DNA from: Marseilla massiliensis
Lineage (GTDB): Bacteria > Bacteroidota > Bacteroidia > Bacteroidales > Bacteroidaceae
Length of the DNA stretch: 64,000 nt
Direction: 5' to 3'
Assembly: GCF_016899955.1 (NCBI RefSeq)
Contig: NZ_JACJJL010000008.1
Location: 1-64,000, forward strand
Both the position numbers and the translations under genes were made by a program. Below, one piece after another: positions 26,297 to 35,892 of this stretch; the first letter of the stretch is position 1, and every line of letters begins with the position of its first letter. Under the pieces are notes generated by a model that saw only the letters and a list, made by a program, of their open reading frames with translations, did not search any database and was not told where the DNA came from.

Positions 26297-28300
26297 TTAC
26301 CTTTCATTTTGTTCATTCCCCATTGTCCAGCTTACGCTGATGCCGAGCAGGTTTCCAAGGTTGCCATTGCGCCTGGTGGTGCTTTTGCCGACGAAACGGT
26401 TCACAAGCTCCGTTCGTTCAGACATTATGGTGTTGCGAAACGGGTTCTGCCAATATGCTGCCAAAGTGAAACGGCCCAGCCGGCAAGACGCCGTCATGCC
26501 GACCGAACCGCCCTGCTGGCCGCGCCTTTCGCCCTCCATAAACCTCCATCCGTTGTCGGCAGCAGCCGTGAGCGTCAGTTTGCCGAAGTGGGCGGCCAGC
26601 GACACCCCTCCGTTGAAGGCCGTATAGAAGTGGCGGTAGTCGGCCCCGATGTTGATGAAACGGTAAACCCCGCCATTGGCCGCAACCGAAAGGCGCCGCT
26701 CAATGATGTCGGCCCTGCAATAGCCCGACACAGACAGCATGCTGCAGTGGCCGTCGTTGACCTGCGTCTTTACAAAAACCGCGTTGCCCGCGGCATCCGC
26801 ATGGCGTGAATAACGCTCCATGTTGCAATCGTGGTTTACCCTGAGAGAACCCTGCAACGAAGCAGACAACCGCACGCCGTCGTACGAAAGGCGCAGCCAC
26901 TGCTCCACCCTGCGGTATGGACGGAGCCCCGAGTTGCCCGCCTCGGCCTCCATGCTGTTTACTCTCACGACAGCGCTGCCGGTGGCGGCCATGCGCGACA
27001 TATACTCCGACAGCTCTATGTCGTAGCTCAGCTTCAGCCTAAATGGCAACGGGCACTGCACCGTCAGCTTAGGCCTGAGCAGCGTGAAACGGTGCGCCGA
27101 GGCGTTGCGCCGGAAGTAATATGTGCTCAGGCCTATGCCGGCAACATAGTCAACGCGCCACAGGCTGCCCTTCAGTTGGGCGGAACCATAAATGTCTGAC
27201 ACGCGCGAACGGTCGGCGGCATCCACGTCGCCGCCATAGTCAATGGCGTCATAATGCTGCGAGCATACCATGCCCGCCGTCACAACGAACGGCCCCGGCC
27301 GGCTCTCGGCCACCGCCTCGGCGTCGAGCCGGTAGCTGCGCCCGTGCAGATGGTAAGCGTATGGCGAGCCCTCGTCGTAAGAATAGTCGCGCCGGCTGTC
27401 GGCCATTGAGACGGCCGCGCTCACCGTAAGCCGTGTCTTGCTGCCAAGGCTCGCGTCGAGAAACACGTCGGCCACGGGCGTGGCACGACGCTCGGCCGAC
27501 AGCATTGACGCCCCGGATGCCTCGTTACCGTCGGCCACAACGCGGCGGCTGTCGTTGTGGGGCGTGCGCTCAATGTCGGTGCGAAGCCTCGCCTGAAAGG
27601 CCAGCACACTGTCGCGGCGCATGCTGTAAGCGAGCCCCACGCTGTGTGAAAGTGCTGTCATCAGTCCGTCGGCGTCGCTCCTGACAATCGTCCGCAGCGT
27701 GTTGCCGGGCATCAGGTAGCGGGCCGTCTCCTCGGTGCGCGCCCCGTCGAACCTCGTGTAGCCCATGCCATAGTCTACGCTCACCTGGCTCGTGCCCCGG
27801 CTGGCCCTCGCATACACGCTGTTGCGGCCCACCGCGGCAGTCACGGCATTGGAAAGGCGCGCCCCGGCGCCATATCCGGCCACCGGCACGCGCACAATGA
27901 AATTGACCACCCGCCCCACCTCGCGCCCGTGGCGCACGCCCGGCGAATCGGTATACTCTATGCGCAGCAGGTCGGTCGGGGCAACCTGCAGCAGGTCGTA
28001 GGCCGAAGCCTTGACGCCATTTATCCTCAACTCCACTCCGCCACGGTTGTCGAGCGGCGTTATTGTGTTGCCAACCTCGTCTACCCTGATGCCGTTCAGG
28101 CCCGCCCTGGCCAGCACGGCATAGAGCGATGCCGACGCCTCTTTCTGCCACTGCGCCGGGTATATCGCCACGCCGCCGGCCTTACTCACCACCCGAGCCC
28201 CCTCGACCACGACCTCGCGCAGCCATAGCGAGTCGGCCTCTTGTGCCCCGGCCGCCACTACCGGCGCCAGAGCCATTGCCAACGCAAGCCTCATCCCCAT
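26297..28300 (-). CDS. Outer membrane beta-barrel protein with a TonB-receptor-like plug
   Basis: 667 residues from the start at 28300 (MGMRLALAMALAPVVAAGAQ, a signal peptide); a start at 28294 is equally possible. The N-terminal plug-like part has LREVVVEGARVV, GVELRINGVKASAYDLL and IEYTDSPGVRHGREVGRVVN. A long stretch of alternating beta strands follows. This resembles the OMP_b-brl_3 group of Bacteroidota, which lacks a clear TonB box. It overlaps the stop of the upstream lipoprotein gene and forms an operon with it and the winged-helix regulator. The cargo is unknown. Confidence 0.75.
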   Translation of the reverse strand: MGMRLALAMALAPVVAAGAQEADSLWLREVVVEGARVVSKAGGVAIYPAQWQKEASASLYAVLARAGLNGIRVDEVGNTITPLDNRGGVELRINGVKASAYDLLQVAPTDLLRIEYTDSPGVRHGREVGRVVNFIVRVPVAGYGAGARLSNAVTAAVGRNSVYARASRGTSQVSVDYGMGYTRFDGARTEETARYLMPGNTLRTIVRSDADGLMTALSHSVGLAYSMRRDSVLAFQARLRTDIERTPHNDSRRVVADGNEASGASMLSAERRATPVADVFLDASLGSKTRLTVSAAVSMADSRRDYSYDEGSPYAYHLHGRSYRLDAEAVAESRPGPFVVTAGMVCSQHYDAIDYGGDVDAADRSRVSDIYGSAQLKGSLWRVDYVAGIGLSTYYFRRNASAHRFTLLRPKLTVQCPLPFRLKLSYDIELSEYMSRMAATGSAVVRVNSMEAEAGNSGLRPYRRVEQWLRLSYDGVRLSASLQGSLRVNHDCNMERYSRHADAAGNAVFVKTQVNDGHCSMLSVSGYCRADIIERRLSVAANGGVYRFINIGADYRHFYTAFNGGVSLAAHFGKLTLTAAADNGWRFMEGERRGQQGGSVGMTASCRLGRFTLAAYWQNPFRNTIMSERTELVNRFVGKSTTRRNGNLGNLLGISVSWTMGNEQNER

Positions 28301-28875
28301 GCCCTGCCTCCTCTCTGCACTGCCGGCTTGGCCCATGGCTGCCAGCGGTCTATCATTGCAAAGAGTCTCCCGAGGCTGTCGCGGTATTCCTCGGGATAGC
28401 TCAGGGCATAGCAAAACCACAGCTTGCCCGAGCGCACACACTTGGTGTAATGGCGGTAACCGCCTATCCTTGCGCTCCCCTCATAGAGCGGGCCGCTCAG
28501 TATGTAGGCTCCGCCACCGACCGGCCTGGGCCTCGAATGCAGCAGGCGGCCCATTCGCCGAATGTCGCACACGGCGGTATTGTCGGGCCCGACGGCCCTC
28601 GTCACGTAACACTCAAGGCTGATGTTGGTCCAGCTGTCATGGCAGAAGCGGGCATAACCCTTGCCTGCCGACGGTGCATTGCGGTCGGGCCTAAAGCAGG
28701 CGGGATAGGCCACGGTATACCCAAACAGCCCGTCGGTGTAGGTGAGCAGGTCGGCCTTGTACATCTGCTCGCGCAAAACGTCGGCAAACGGCCTCAACCT
28801 TGTGCGCGGCCTCACTATGTCTATGCACGAGGCAGCCGCCACTACGGAAAGAACAACGATAAAAAATGCCTTCAT
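28291..28875 (-). CDS. Lipoprotein of unknown function
   Basis: 194 residues. MKAFFIVVLSVVAAASC is a lipoprotein signal peptide with lipobox AASC. The mature part (LLTYTDGLFGYTVAYPACFRP, then SWTNISLECYVTRAV and YHYTKCVRSGKLWFCYAL-like strands) looks like a small secreted domain; I do not recognise a family. A -7 TATCTTTG lies at 28906-28899. Its stop overlaps the start region of the beta-barrel gene, and it follows the membrane regulator gene by 123 bp, so the three form a unit: regulator, lipoprotein, outer membrane protein. Confidence 0.7.
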   Translation of the reverse strand: MKAFFIVVLSVVAAASCIDIVRPRTRLRPFADVLREQMYKADLLTYTDGLFGYTVAYPACFRPDRNAPSAGKGYARFCHDSWTNISLECYVTRAVGPDNTAVCDIRRMGRLLHSRPRPVGGGAYILSGPLYEGSARIGGYRHYTKCVRSGKLWFCYALSYPEEYRDSLGRLFAMIDRWQPWAKPAVQRGGRAWG

Positions 28876-28998
28876 ATCTTCACAACGATAGTCGATTGCA
28901 AAGATAGCAAGCAAAGGAAAAAGAAAAGAAACATGGCGCTGACATCTGCCTGACAACGCGCCGGAAGAAATCTGACACAAGTCTGACAATGGGGCCAA

Positions 28999-29865
28999 CT
29001 ACCTGTCGGTCAGCCTGTAAGCCCTGCCGCGGTCGCTCTCTATGCGCAGGCTACTGCGCTGTTCGACCACACAGCGCAACCGCCTTATCAGCGTGTAAAG
29101 CGTGTCGGAGGCATCGGGTTTCTTAGGCCAGAGCGCGTCGCATATCTCGCGGTGCGACAGGCTGTGGCCCTCGGCAGCGAAGAACATGGCCAGCAGACGG
29201 TGCTGCATGGGCGTGAGCCGCACGGGCTCGCCGGCAGCGTCGACAAACAGGGCGCCGTCGGCCGAGAGCTCAAGCCCGCCATAAGCCTCGGCACGCGCCC
29301 GGCTTAAAGAGGCGCGCCTGCGGCCGGCCGCACAACCAAAAGCCCAAAGCAGGGCCGCGGCAAACAGCGCCAGGGGCAGCCGCTGGTCGGACATGGCCAG
29401 CACCGACGCCGCCGAGCAACCGGCACAACCGCGCAGCGCCACGGCAGAAGCTCCGTCGGCCGAGCGCAACACCACCGCATCGGTGGCTATGCCGCCACCG
29501 CAGGCCACCGCCGGCCCGACGCCGCTGCCCGGCCCGCCCACAATGCTCACCTGCAGGTAGGCACTCTCGCGCAAGCGCCCCGAGGCAATGTTGCGGCGGA
29601 AGGTGGCATCGTCGACCCTCATCACCACATTGCCCCCGGCAGCGGCCTGCAGCCCACGGAATGTCCTAATCGTGTCGTTGGCTGCATAGTAGGCGCCCTT
29701 GGCGGCTATGGTGTCGGCCAAAGCCCGGCGCAAGTCGCCCTCAACAAGGTCGGCTGTGGCGCAATAACTGCCAACGCTGGCCATGGCCGACGACCCCACG
29801 AGGACAATAAACACAAAGACGGGCACTCCGTGTGCCAATGCTTTCTTGATACGGCTCAGTCTCAT
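28999..29865 (-). CDS. Membrane-bound winged-helix transcriptional regulator (OmpR/PhoB-type DNA-binding domain)
   Basis: 288 residues from the ATG at 29865. An N-terminal membrane anchor (GVPVFVFIVLVGSSAMAS) is followed by a probable periplasmic domain (about 30-165, with a CxGCAGCSAAS stretch), a second membrane helix (LPLALFAAALLWAFGCAAG) and a C-terminal winged helix of OmpR type. The last part reads LTPMQHRLLAMFF, LSHREICDALWP and LIRRLRCVVEQ. This resembles ToxR in concept but with the DNA-binding domain at the C-terminus. It probably senses an envelope signal and controls the two genes behind it. A -7 TATCTTTG lies at 30082-30075. Confidence 0.8.
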   Translation of the reverse strand: MRLSRIKKALAHGVPVFVFIVLVGSSAMASVGSYCATADLVEGDLRRALADTIAAKGAYYAANDTIRTFRGLQAAAGGNVVMRVDDATFRRNIASGRLRESAYLQVSIVGGPGSGVGPAVACGGGIATDAVVLRSADGASAVALRGCAGCSAASVLAMSDQRLPLALFAAALLWAFGCAAGRRRASLSRARAEAYGGLELSADGALFVDAAGEPVRLTPMQHRLLAMFFAAEGHSLSHREICDALWPKKPDASDTLYTLIRRLRCVVEQRSSLRIESDRGRAYRLTDR

Positions 29866-29922
29866 CTTGTGGTAGTTCTTAATGCACAGCCTTTGCCATT
29901 GCGCATCTCCCTGGCGCACAGC

Positions 29923-30013
29923 ACATTGCAAAACGGGTCGAATCGCTATGCCAAACGGGCCGTATTGGCCGCCCAAACAGGCCGTTTGGCAATGCAATAT
30001 GGCCCGTTTGGCC
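29923..30013. repeat. Intergenic palindromic repeat, GCAAAACGGGCC family
   Basis: The best-formed multi-unit copy: ATTGCAAAACGGGTCG, ATGCCAAACGGGCCGT, AACAGGCCGTTTGGCA, GCAATATGGCCCGTTTGG. It lies in the divergent region between the regulator and the MFS gene. Confidence 0.75.
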
Positions 30014-30397
30014 CGACGCCAAGGCCGGGGCCTCATTGCGACACGGAGCGCATGCCATTGGCAAAAGGCTGATACAAAGATACGAAAAAAGCCCCACTAC
30101 CATGTCTGCCGCCATCATTTTAACTCGATTTAACCCGACACCGATGCCTGTAATAGGCGAAAAAGATATAATTTTGCAGCCAAAACAAACCAATATATGC
30201 CCCACCCCACGGCCCGGCACAGCGCGGCCCGCGGGCAAAGGGGCCAAGAACCGGCATTCAGGATACAACTACACAAAAACATAACCAAGCCAAACCATCC
30301 GGCCTGCAGCCCACAGGCACGGGCTGCCCGCGCCACGCCGTCAAGGCCACGCGGCACCCGCGTCACCGCCGGGACGGATGTGGCAAACATAAAAATC

Positions 30398-31579
30398 ATG
30401 AAAAAAGGACTCATAGCACTGGCCTTCGGCACCTTAGCCCTGGGCATGATGGAATTTGTAATGATGGGCATCCTGCCCGACATAGCGCGCGGACTGGGCA
30501 TAACAATCATCCAGGCAGGCCACCTTATCTCGGCTTACGCCATCGGAGTGTGCTGCGGCGCCCCGCTGCTGACGGTGGCCCACAAGTACAGTCCGAAGCG
30601 CATACTGCTCGTACTGGCCGCCATGATGCTACTGGGAGCGGTGCTCTGCGCCGTCTCGCCAACCTACGGGATGATGCTTGCCGCCCGTTTCATAGCCGGA
30701 TTGCCCCACGGGGCCTACTTCGGCGTGGCCTCCATAGCGGCCATCAGGCTGGCCGACGAGCGCCACAAGACGGGCGCCGTGTCGATAATGGTGGCCGGGA
30801 TGACCATTGCCAACCTGTTTGGCGTGCCGCTGAGCACGGCCCTGAGCGGCAACATATCGTGGCGGGTGCCGTTTGTGCTGGTGGCATTGCTCAGCCTGCT
30901 CGTGCTGTATTACATCTGGAAATGGGTGCCCCACATCGACCCTCTGCCCGACAACGGGTACAAGGGGCAGTTCCGCTTCCTGCGCAGCAGCGCCCCATGG
31001 CTCATCCTCGCAGCCACGATGCTTGGCAACGGGGGCATATTCTGCTGGTACAGCTACGTCACTCCGCTCATGACAACCGAAGGCGGCTTCCCGCCGGAAA
31101 CGATGTCGCTGCTGATGGTGGCTGCCGGTTTCGGAATGGTGGTGGGCAACCTGACGAGCGGACGGCTGTCTGACCGCTACTCGCCCGGGCGCGTGGCGGC
31201 GTGCACCCAGGCCGTGGTAGTGGCGGCCCTGCTGCTCATCTTCGCCCTGGCACAATACGGATGGCTCACGGCGGGGCTCATGGTGGTGTGCACGGCGGGG
31301 CTCTTCGCGGTGAGCAGCCCGCTGCAATTCCTCATACTGAAGCATGCCCCGGGAGGCGAGATGCTTGGCGGGGCGGCCATACAGGTGGCCTTCAACCTCG
31401 GCAATGCGCTCGGGGCATTCTGCGGCGGACTGCCCATGGACCACGGACTGCCCTACAGGTATGCCGCCCTGGTGGGCGCGCCGGTGGTGCTGCTGGGCTA
31501 CATCTCGATGGCAATATTCATACATCGCCACGAGAACAGGCCGCAGGCGGCTGCCGCAAGCGCCAGCCAGGGGGCATGA
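30398..31579 (+). CDS. MFS efflux transporter, AraJ/YdhP-like
   Basis: 393 residues from ATG 30398 (MKKGLIALAFGTLALGMMEF); the open frame upstream is non-coding repeat and leader DNA. It has twelve hydrophobic segments and the family signatures FVMMGILPDIARGLGI, AGLPHGAYFGVASI and, near the C-terminus, LGGAAIQVAFNLGNALGAF. This places it with arabinose-efflux-permease-type DHA1 transporters that export sugars or drugs with proton exchange. The substrate is not deducible. A -7-like TAATTTTG occurs about 225 bp upstream. It is convergent with the DUF6250 gene only 4 bp away. Confidence 0.85.
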   Translation: MKKGLIALAFGTLALGMMEFVMMGILPDIARGLGITIIQAGHLISAYAIGVCCGAPLLTVAHKYSPKRILLVLAAMMLLGAVLCAVSPTYGMMLAARFIAGLPHGAYFGVASIAAIRLADERHKTGAVSIMVAGMTIANLFGVPLSTALSGNISWRVPFVLVALLSLLVLYYIWKWVPHIDPLPDNGYKGQFRFLRSSAPWLILAATMLGNGGIFCWYSYVTPLMTTEGGFPPETMSLLMVAAGFGMVVGNLTSGRLSDRYSPGRVAACTQAVVVAALLLIFALAQYGWLTAGLMVVCTAGLFAVSSPLQFLILKHAPGGEMLGGAAIQVAFNLGNALGAFCGGLPMDHGLPYRYAALVGAPVVLLGYISMAIFIHRHENRPQAAAASASQGA

Positions 31580-31583
31580 GGGG

Positions 31584-32288
31584 CTAAGGCCGGGGACTCT
31601 CGGTGTACCTGAAATTGGCCATGCGCGTGCGCGACAGCGTTGTGCGGAAGCCAAACCAGCCCTCGCGCAACGGCTGCGGGTCGGCATAGTCTACCAGCAG
31701 TTGCCCGTCGATGTAATACCTGACGCGGCCGCCATGGGCCTCGAGCCTCACGTGATACCAGTGGTTGGGGCGCAGCAGGTGGGCCGTGTCGGTGTACTCT
31801 TTGAGTATGGCCGGACGGGCAGCCTTGTCGGTCACCCCAGCCTCATTGCCGTCGTAACGGCGGAAGCGGGTAGTCCTGTTGTGGTTGCCGCCGTATCCCA
31901 CGTAGTAGAGCTGCAGCGTATAGCACCGCGCAAAGATGCCTCTGCGCCACCCGGCACGCGCCGAGATGTCGGCGGGCTGCTTGGGGTCGGACGCCATCCA
32001 GAAGCAATTCAGGTCGCTGAGCCGGTCGGTTGCGCGCTCAACCACCACGCAGGCGTCATACTCTATGGTCACGTCGCCGCTCATCTTTGCCTTTCGCCAC
32101 AACGTAAGGCCCTTTGGGGCGACAATCTCTATGGTGTCGCCGGAAAACGAAACCTTGCTGTCCGGCGACTCCGACTCTACCATCCAATACTTTTCAAACT
32201 CGCCGGGTGTAAGCCCGGACACGCTGTCTTGCCCGGCATGCAGCATGCAAGCCGGCAACAGCATCATCAGGATTGAAATCAGTCTCAT
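31584..32288 (-). CDS. Secreted DUF6250-type protein of the pectin operon
   Basis: 234 residues with a signal peptide (MRLISILMMLLPACMLHA). The body is jelly-roll-like (WRKAKMSGDVTIEYDACV, HWYHVRLEAHGGRVRYYIDG, GWFGFRTTLSRTRM), typical of concanavalin-like domains that bind or cleave glycans. I associate it with DUF6250 and neighbouring DUF1961 proteins of rhamnogalacturonan loci; the family number is from memory. It is the last gene of the GH28-PL11 operon, 58 bp after PL11. Confidence 0.65.
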   Translation of the reverse strand: MRLISILMMLLPACMLHAGQDSVSGLTPGEFEKYWMVESESPDSKVSFSGDTIEIVAPKGLTLWRKAKMSGDVTIEYDACVVVERATDRLSDLNCFWMASDPKQPADISARAGWRRGIFARCYTLQLYYVGYGGNHNRTTRFRRYDGNEAGVTDKAARPAILKEYTDTAHLLRPNHWYHVRLEAHGGRVRYYIDGQLLVDYADPQPLREGWFGFRTTLSRTRMANFRYTESPRP

Positions 32289-32346
32289 GTTGTTTTAAGC
32301 ATTAATCAGGGCATTCCAAAAAAACATGCCGGGCCAGGCGGCACCG

Positions 32347-34197
32347 TCATTTCAACTCAAAGCTAAGGTGAGGGGGCTGGTTGTAGCCCACATTCTGCCA
32401 TGCCACAGACAGCCGGTACTGGCGGTCGGTCATGAGCGAAGGGCGCCGGCTGTAGGCTGGTATGGCCGTGCTGTATATGCGGAGCTCCTTTTGGTCGGCC
32501 GAGGGCCACACCACCTCCTCGCGCCAGTCGCCCAGTATGTCGGCCGAAAGGCACGGATTGCCCTTCGACCCGTTTATCCACACACAACCGTCGGCCTCAA
32601 GCAGCGGGCGCACCCGCTCCTGCTGCCAGTCCCACTTGCTGATGGTGGTGCGGTCGAGCAGCTCAGACAGAGGGTCGGCATCCCAATAGACGATGAAGCT
32701 GCAGGGCCCCGGCTTGCTACGGCTGATGGCCTGTCCGGTGTCGCCGCGGCGCAAACCGCCCACCGAGCACCAGCATTCGGCACCGGGATAGCGCGGGTCT
32801 ATGTCGGCTGCCACGCCACGGCCGGCGTCGAGTCCGGCCCCGTCTTGCCAGATAACCCGGCCCGTCGCCCCGTCGAACATGGCCACGGCGGGGGTCTGAA
32901 GATAAGCCACGCGCCTGCCTTCGTTCTCATGCACGCCAAACACCTGAAGCCCGCTGCGGCCTGCAACGAGCCTGCCCACATGCATGGCGTCGCCATGGCG
33001 CAGCCCCGTAGAGTAGAGACCGGTACCGTCATTGTCTACCGTCATGGCCCCGACGCACACCTCATCGCAGCCGTCGCCGTCGAAGTCGGCCACCGACAGG
33101 TTGTGGTTGCCCATGCCGGAAAAGCGTTGCAGCCCCGGCACGGAGCTGTCGAACGTCCACAGGCTGCGCAGCGAGTCGCCATCGAAAGTCCATGCCGCCA
33201 CCACCGTTCGCCCGTACCAGCCGCGCACCATCACCGGCGAGGGGCGCTTGCCGTCGAGGAACGCCACGCAGGCCGTGAACCTGTCGGAGCGCCCCCCGGT
33301 GCTGTCGTTGCCCCCGTTGCCGCCAATCCCGCCCCAGCCATCGAGCGGATAGCGCGTCGGTATGTATGCCGCTGTCGACAGCGCGCGCCCTGTGAGCCCC
33401 TCGAACACCGTGAGGTACTCAGGCCCTCGCACAATCTTGCCGTATGTCGGACTGTTTTCGTCGTGCGTGCGCCAGTCGGCCAGCGGGTCGCCGATGGCCC
33501 TGCCGGTGCCGTCGACGGTGCCGTCGGCAGTCTTGCAGCACAGTTCGGCGCGCCCGTCGCCGTCGAAATCAAACACGAGGAAGTTGGTTGTGCACTCGCC
33601 CGAGCGTATGTTCACGCCGAGGTCTATGCGCCACAGCCGCCTGCCGTCGAGCTTGTAAGCGTCGAGGATGGTGTTTCCGGTGAATCCCCGCTGGGGCGGA
33701 CGCTTTGAGTTTGAGGGGCTCCACTTCAGCACTATCTCATATTCGCCGTCGCCATCAAGGTCGCCCACGCTGCAGTCGTTGGCCGAATAGGTGTAGCTCT
33801 CGCCTGCCACCGTTCCGCCCCGTGGCCTGGATATGGGCACACTGATGTAGGGCCGGGGCTGCTCGCCGGCGCCGACAGTCCACTCGGCCAGTGTACGTCC
33901 GCCGCTCACCAGGCGCCAGCGGGCAGGGCCGCATGCCCCTGCCGAAGAGTCGGCAAAACACGATGAGGCGACAATGGGCTCACTGTTGAGCCTCACCTCG
34001 CGCCCGCCGGCACTCCTGTATACGTCGAACGCCATCGTGTCGGGGTCGGTGGGGAGCATGCGCCAGCTCAGGAACATGGCCGCCCCCGACCATATACCAA
34101 CCATGCCACGGCCGAGCCGTTCGCCAAGATACGGCTGCGCCACAGCCCGGACGGCAGCGGCAGCCATCAACAAAGCAATCAACAAAAGCTTCTTCAT
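32347..34197 (-). CDS. Rhamnogalacturonan lyase, PL11
   Basis: 616 residues with signal peptide MKKLLLIALLMAAAAVRAVA (a start at 34203 adds two residues). An N-terminal FnIII-like part precedes an eight-bladed beta-propeller. The propeller carries several calcium-binding loops (DLDGDGEYEI, DFDGDGRAELCCKTADGT, DFDGDGCDEV), as in Bacillus YesW and Bacteroides PL11 enzymes. It cleaves the rhamnogalacturonan-I backbone by beta-elimination, probably in the periplasm or at the surface. It sits between GH28 and DUF6250 genes in one operon. Confidence 0.93.
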   Translation of the reverse strand: MKKLLLIALLMAAAAVRAVAQPYLGERLGRGMVGIWSGAAMFLSWRMLPTDPDTMAFDVYRSAGGREVRLNSEPIVASSCFADSSAGACGPARWRLVSGGRTLAEWTVGAGEQPRPYISVPISRPRGGTVAGESYTYSANDCSVGDLDGDGEYEIVLKWSPSNSKRPPQRGFTGNTILDAYKLDGRRLWRIDLGVNIRSGECTTNFLVFDFDGDGRAELCCKTADGTVDGTGRAIGDPLADWRTHDENSPTYGKIVRGPEYLTVFEGLTGRALSTAAYIPTRYPLDGWGGIGGNGGNDSTGGRSDRFTACVAFLDGKRPSPVMVRGWYGRTVVAAWTFDGDSLRSLWTFDSSVPGLQRFSGMGNHNLSVADFDGDGCDEVCVGAMTVDNDGTGLYSTGLRHGDAMHVGRLVAGRSGLQVFGVHENEGRRVAYLQTPAVAMFDGATGRVIWQDGAGLDAGRGVAADIDPRYPGAECWCSVGGLRRGDTGQAISRSKPGPCSFIVYWDADPLSELLDRTTISKWDWQQERVRPLLEADGCVWINGSKGNPCLSADILGDWREEVVWPSADQKELRIYSTAIPAYSRRPSLMTDRQYRLSVAWQNVGYNQPPHLSFELK

Positions 34198-34319
34198 AGT
34201 CATACCATTTTGCGAGCCACAGGCCCTTGGCCTCCCGCCATCATGCAAGCAAGCGTACGCAAGGCAACAGCCGGCCAAACGTACGCTTGCCACAACATGC
34301 GCGGGCGGGCGCATCAGAA

Positions 34320-35648
34320 TCACTTTATCTCCTCTCCGTTGACCTTGAGCCCATCGACCACGCAGTTCTCTATGAGCGTCTTGTCAAACGCCTTCTTCTG
34401 GTCGGTGATGTCACAGTCCTCAAACGTGAAGTCCTTCAGGCGGTACTTGTCCGACTTGCCCACGTCGAAGAAGTTCTTGCAATCCATCTTTATGTTCCTT
34501 ATAGTGATGTTGTTGCATGTAGACAGGGGCATGTCGTCGCGCTTCTCGGGCTTGAAGAACTGTGTCCAGGGGCGCACAACGAGGAAGCTCGAGCAGTTTC
34601 CGGTCAGTTCTTCCACCGTCACATACTCGTAATGCTGGGGCGTATCGGGCCTCATCTTGAGCCACAGCACACGGTTGGCATCGGTAATCTTGCAGCGGCG
34701 GAGTATCACGTTGCGGTCGTGCAGCGACTCACTTCCAAGCGTAAGGCAGCCATGCACCTTGCCGTAAGTGCAGTCTTCGATGATTATGTTCGAGCACGGG
34801 CCGTTGTCGGGGGCTTTGTCTGCCCACGTGCCCTTGCCGCCCTTGAGCACCACCGCGTCGTCGTTTACGCTCATGTAGCAGCCACGTATGAGCACGTTCT
34901 TACACACATCGAGGTCGATAGCGTCGCTGCTCGGGGCCTTTATGCCGCTTGTCGGCGCATAGATGTGGCAGTCGAGATAGCGAATGTTCTCGCTTTTGTA
35001 CAGGTGGTTGGTCCAGAACGGGCTGTTGATGAGGTGCACGTCCTGCACGGTGACGTTCTTCGCGTTTGATATGTAGACCAGCCTGGGGCGCATGGCCTCA
35101 AGGTTTGTGCACTGGCGGTTGTACTGCCGGCGAATCCAGAACTCCTCCCAGTAGTTCCGTCCGTTGCCGTTTATCGTGCCATGCCCGGCTATTGTAAACC
35201 CGTCGACACTGTCGGCATTGACCAATGCGGCAAAATAATTGAGCGTCTGCCCCTCCATCCGGGTCTTCACGAGCTTGAAGTTGCGTATGCGGTCGCTGCC
35301 TTTCAGGGTGGCGCCGGAGCGAAGATAGAGGTGGGTTCCCTGCTTGAAGAAGAGCGAACCGCTCAGGAACGTGCCCTGCGGAATCACTATCACACCGCCA
35401 CCCGAGGCGGCTGCCTTGTCGATGACGGCCTGTATCTGCTCTGTCTGGATGATGGTCGAATCGGGCTTCACCCCATAGTCGGTGATGACATACTGCTTTC
35501 CGAGCTTGGCCACGTCGACCTTGGTGGTGTCGCTGAACCATTCCGGTATCGGCGTACCGTCGGGAAAGAGCTGCACTGCTTTCTTCTTGGCGTTCGACGC
35601 AACGCACGCAAGCGCCAACGTCATTGTCATTGCGAGTCTGAATTTCAT
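34320..35648 (-). CDS. Glycoside hydrolase family 28, polygalacturonase-like
   Basis: 442 residues with a signal peptide (MKFRLAMTMTLALACVASNA). A right-handed beta-helix with GH28 signatures: ADSVDGFTIAGHGTINGNG, SPFWTNHLYKSENI, SSDAIDLDVC (catalytic Asp), VNDDAVVLKGG and LTLGSESL. It hydrolyses galacturonate linkages of pectin or rhamnogalacturonan. It is the first gene of the operon with PL11 and DUF6250. The leader has a proximal promoter at 35753-35784 and a separate terminator-bounded RNA ahead of it. Confidence 0.92.
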   Translation of the reverse strand: MKFRLAMTMTLALACVASNAKKKAVQLFPDGTPIPEWFSDTTKVDVAKLGKQYVITDYGVKPDSTIIQTEQIQAVIDKAAASGGGVIVIPQGTFLSGSLFFKQGTHLYLRSGATLKGSDRIRNFKLVKTRMEGQTLNYFAALVNADSVDGFTIAGHGTINGNGRNYWEEFWIRRQYNRQCTNLEAMRPRLVYISNAKNVTVQDVHLINSPFWTNHLYKSENIRYLDCHIYAPTSGIKAPSSDAIDLDVCKNVLIRGCYMSVNDDAVVLKGGKGTWADKAPDNGPCSNIIIEDCTYGKVHGCLTLGSESLHDRNVILRRCKITDANRVLWLKMRPDTPQHYEYVTVEELTGNCSSFLVVRPWTQFFKPEKRDDMPLSTCNNITIRNIKMDCKNFFDVGKSDKYRLKDFTFEDCDITDQKKAFDKTLIENCVVDGLKVNGEEIK

Positions 35649-35752
35649 AACTGTTGTTTATTAGTTGTTGATTAGTTTCCTTGCACCGATGCCACTGCCA
35701 CCCTGCCGGCGGCACTCACCACGCAACCAGCCTGACTGTGGCTTATGCGCCA

Positions 35753-35784
35753 CAAAGTTAATAATTAATCGCGACTTAAACAAA
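35753..35784 (-). promoter_or_regulatory. Proximal promoter (P2) of the pectin operon
   Basis: -33 TTTG (35784-35781), 20 bp, -7 TAACTTTG (35760-35753) on the minus strand. The -33 box overlaps the T-tract of the leader terminator, as at the DUF4450-like gene. Confidence 0.7.
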
Positions 35785-35887
35785 AAAAGAAGCGAACTTC
35801 ACAGCCCGCTTCCTACTTTACCATAAAAAATTACTAACTAAAACTATATTATTAACTATTCTGAAAACATGATCAGTGTTGTTTTGT
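35779..35887 (-). ncRNA. Putative small RNA of about 110 nt ahead of the pectin operon
   Basis: A -7 box (35900-35893) would start an AU-rich transcript. It contains GTTTTAGTTAGTAATTTT and ends in the hairpin GAAGCG/CGCTTC (between about 35813 and 35788) followed by seven T residues. A second promoter lies immediately downstream. Body and arrangement parallel the RNA at 20215-20327. It could instead be an attenuator for the operon. Confidence 0.5.
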
Positions 35888-35892
35888 CGGTG

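Noticed and set aside
32326..33708. A 460-residue plus-strand open frame opposite the PL11 gene
   Set aside because: Antisense shadow in GC-rich DNA; the PL11 motifs are unambiguous on the other strand.
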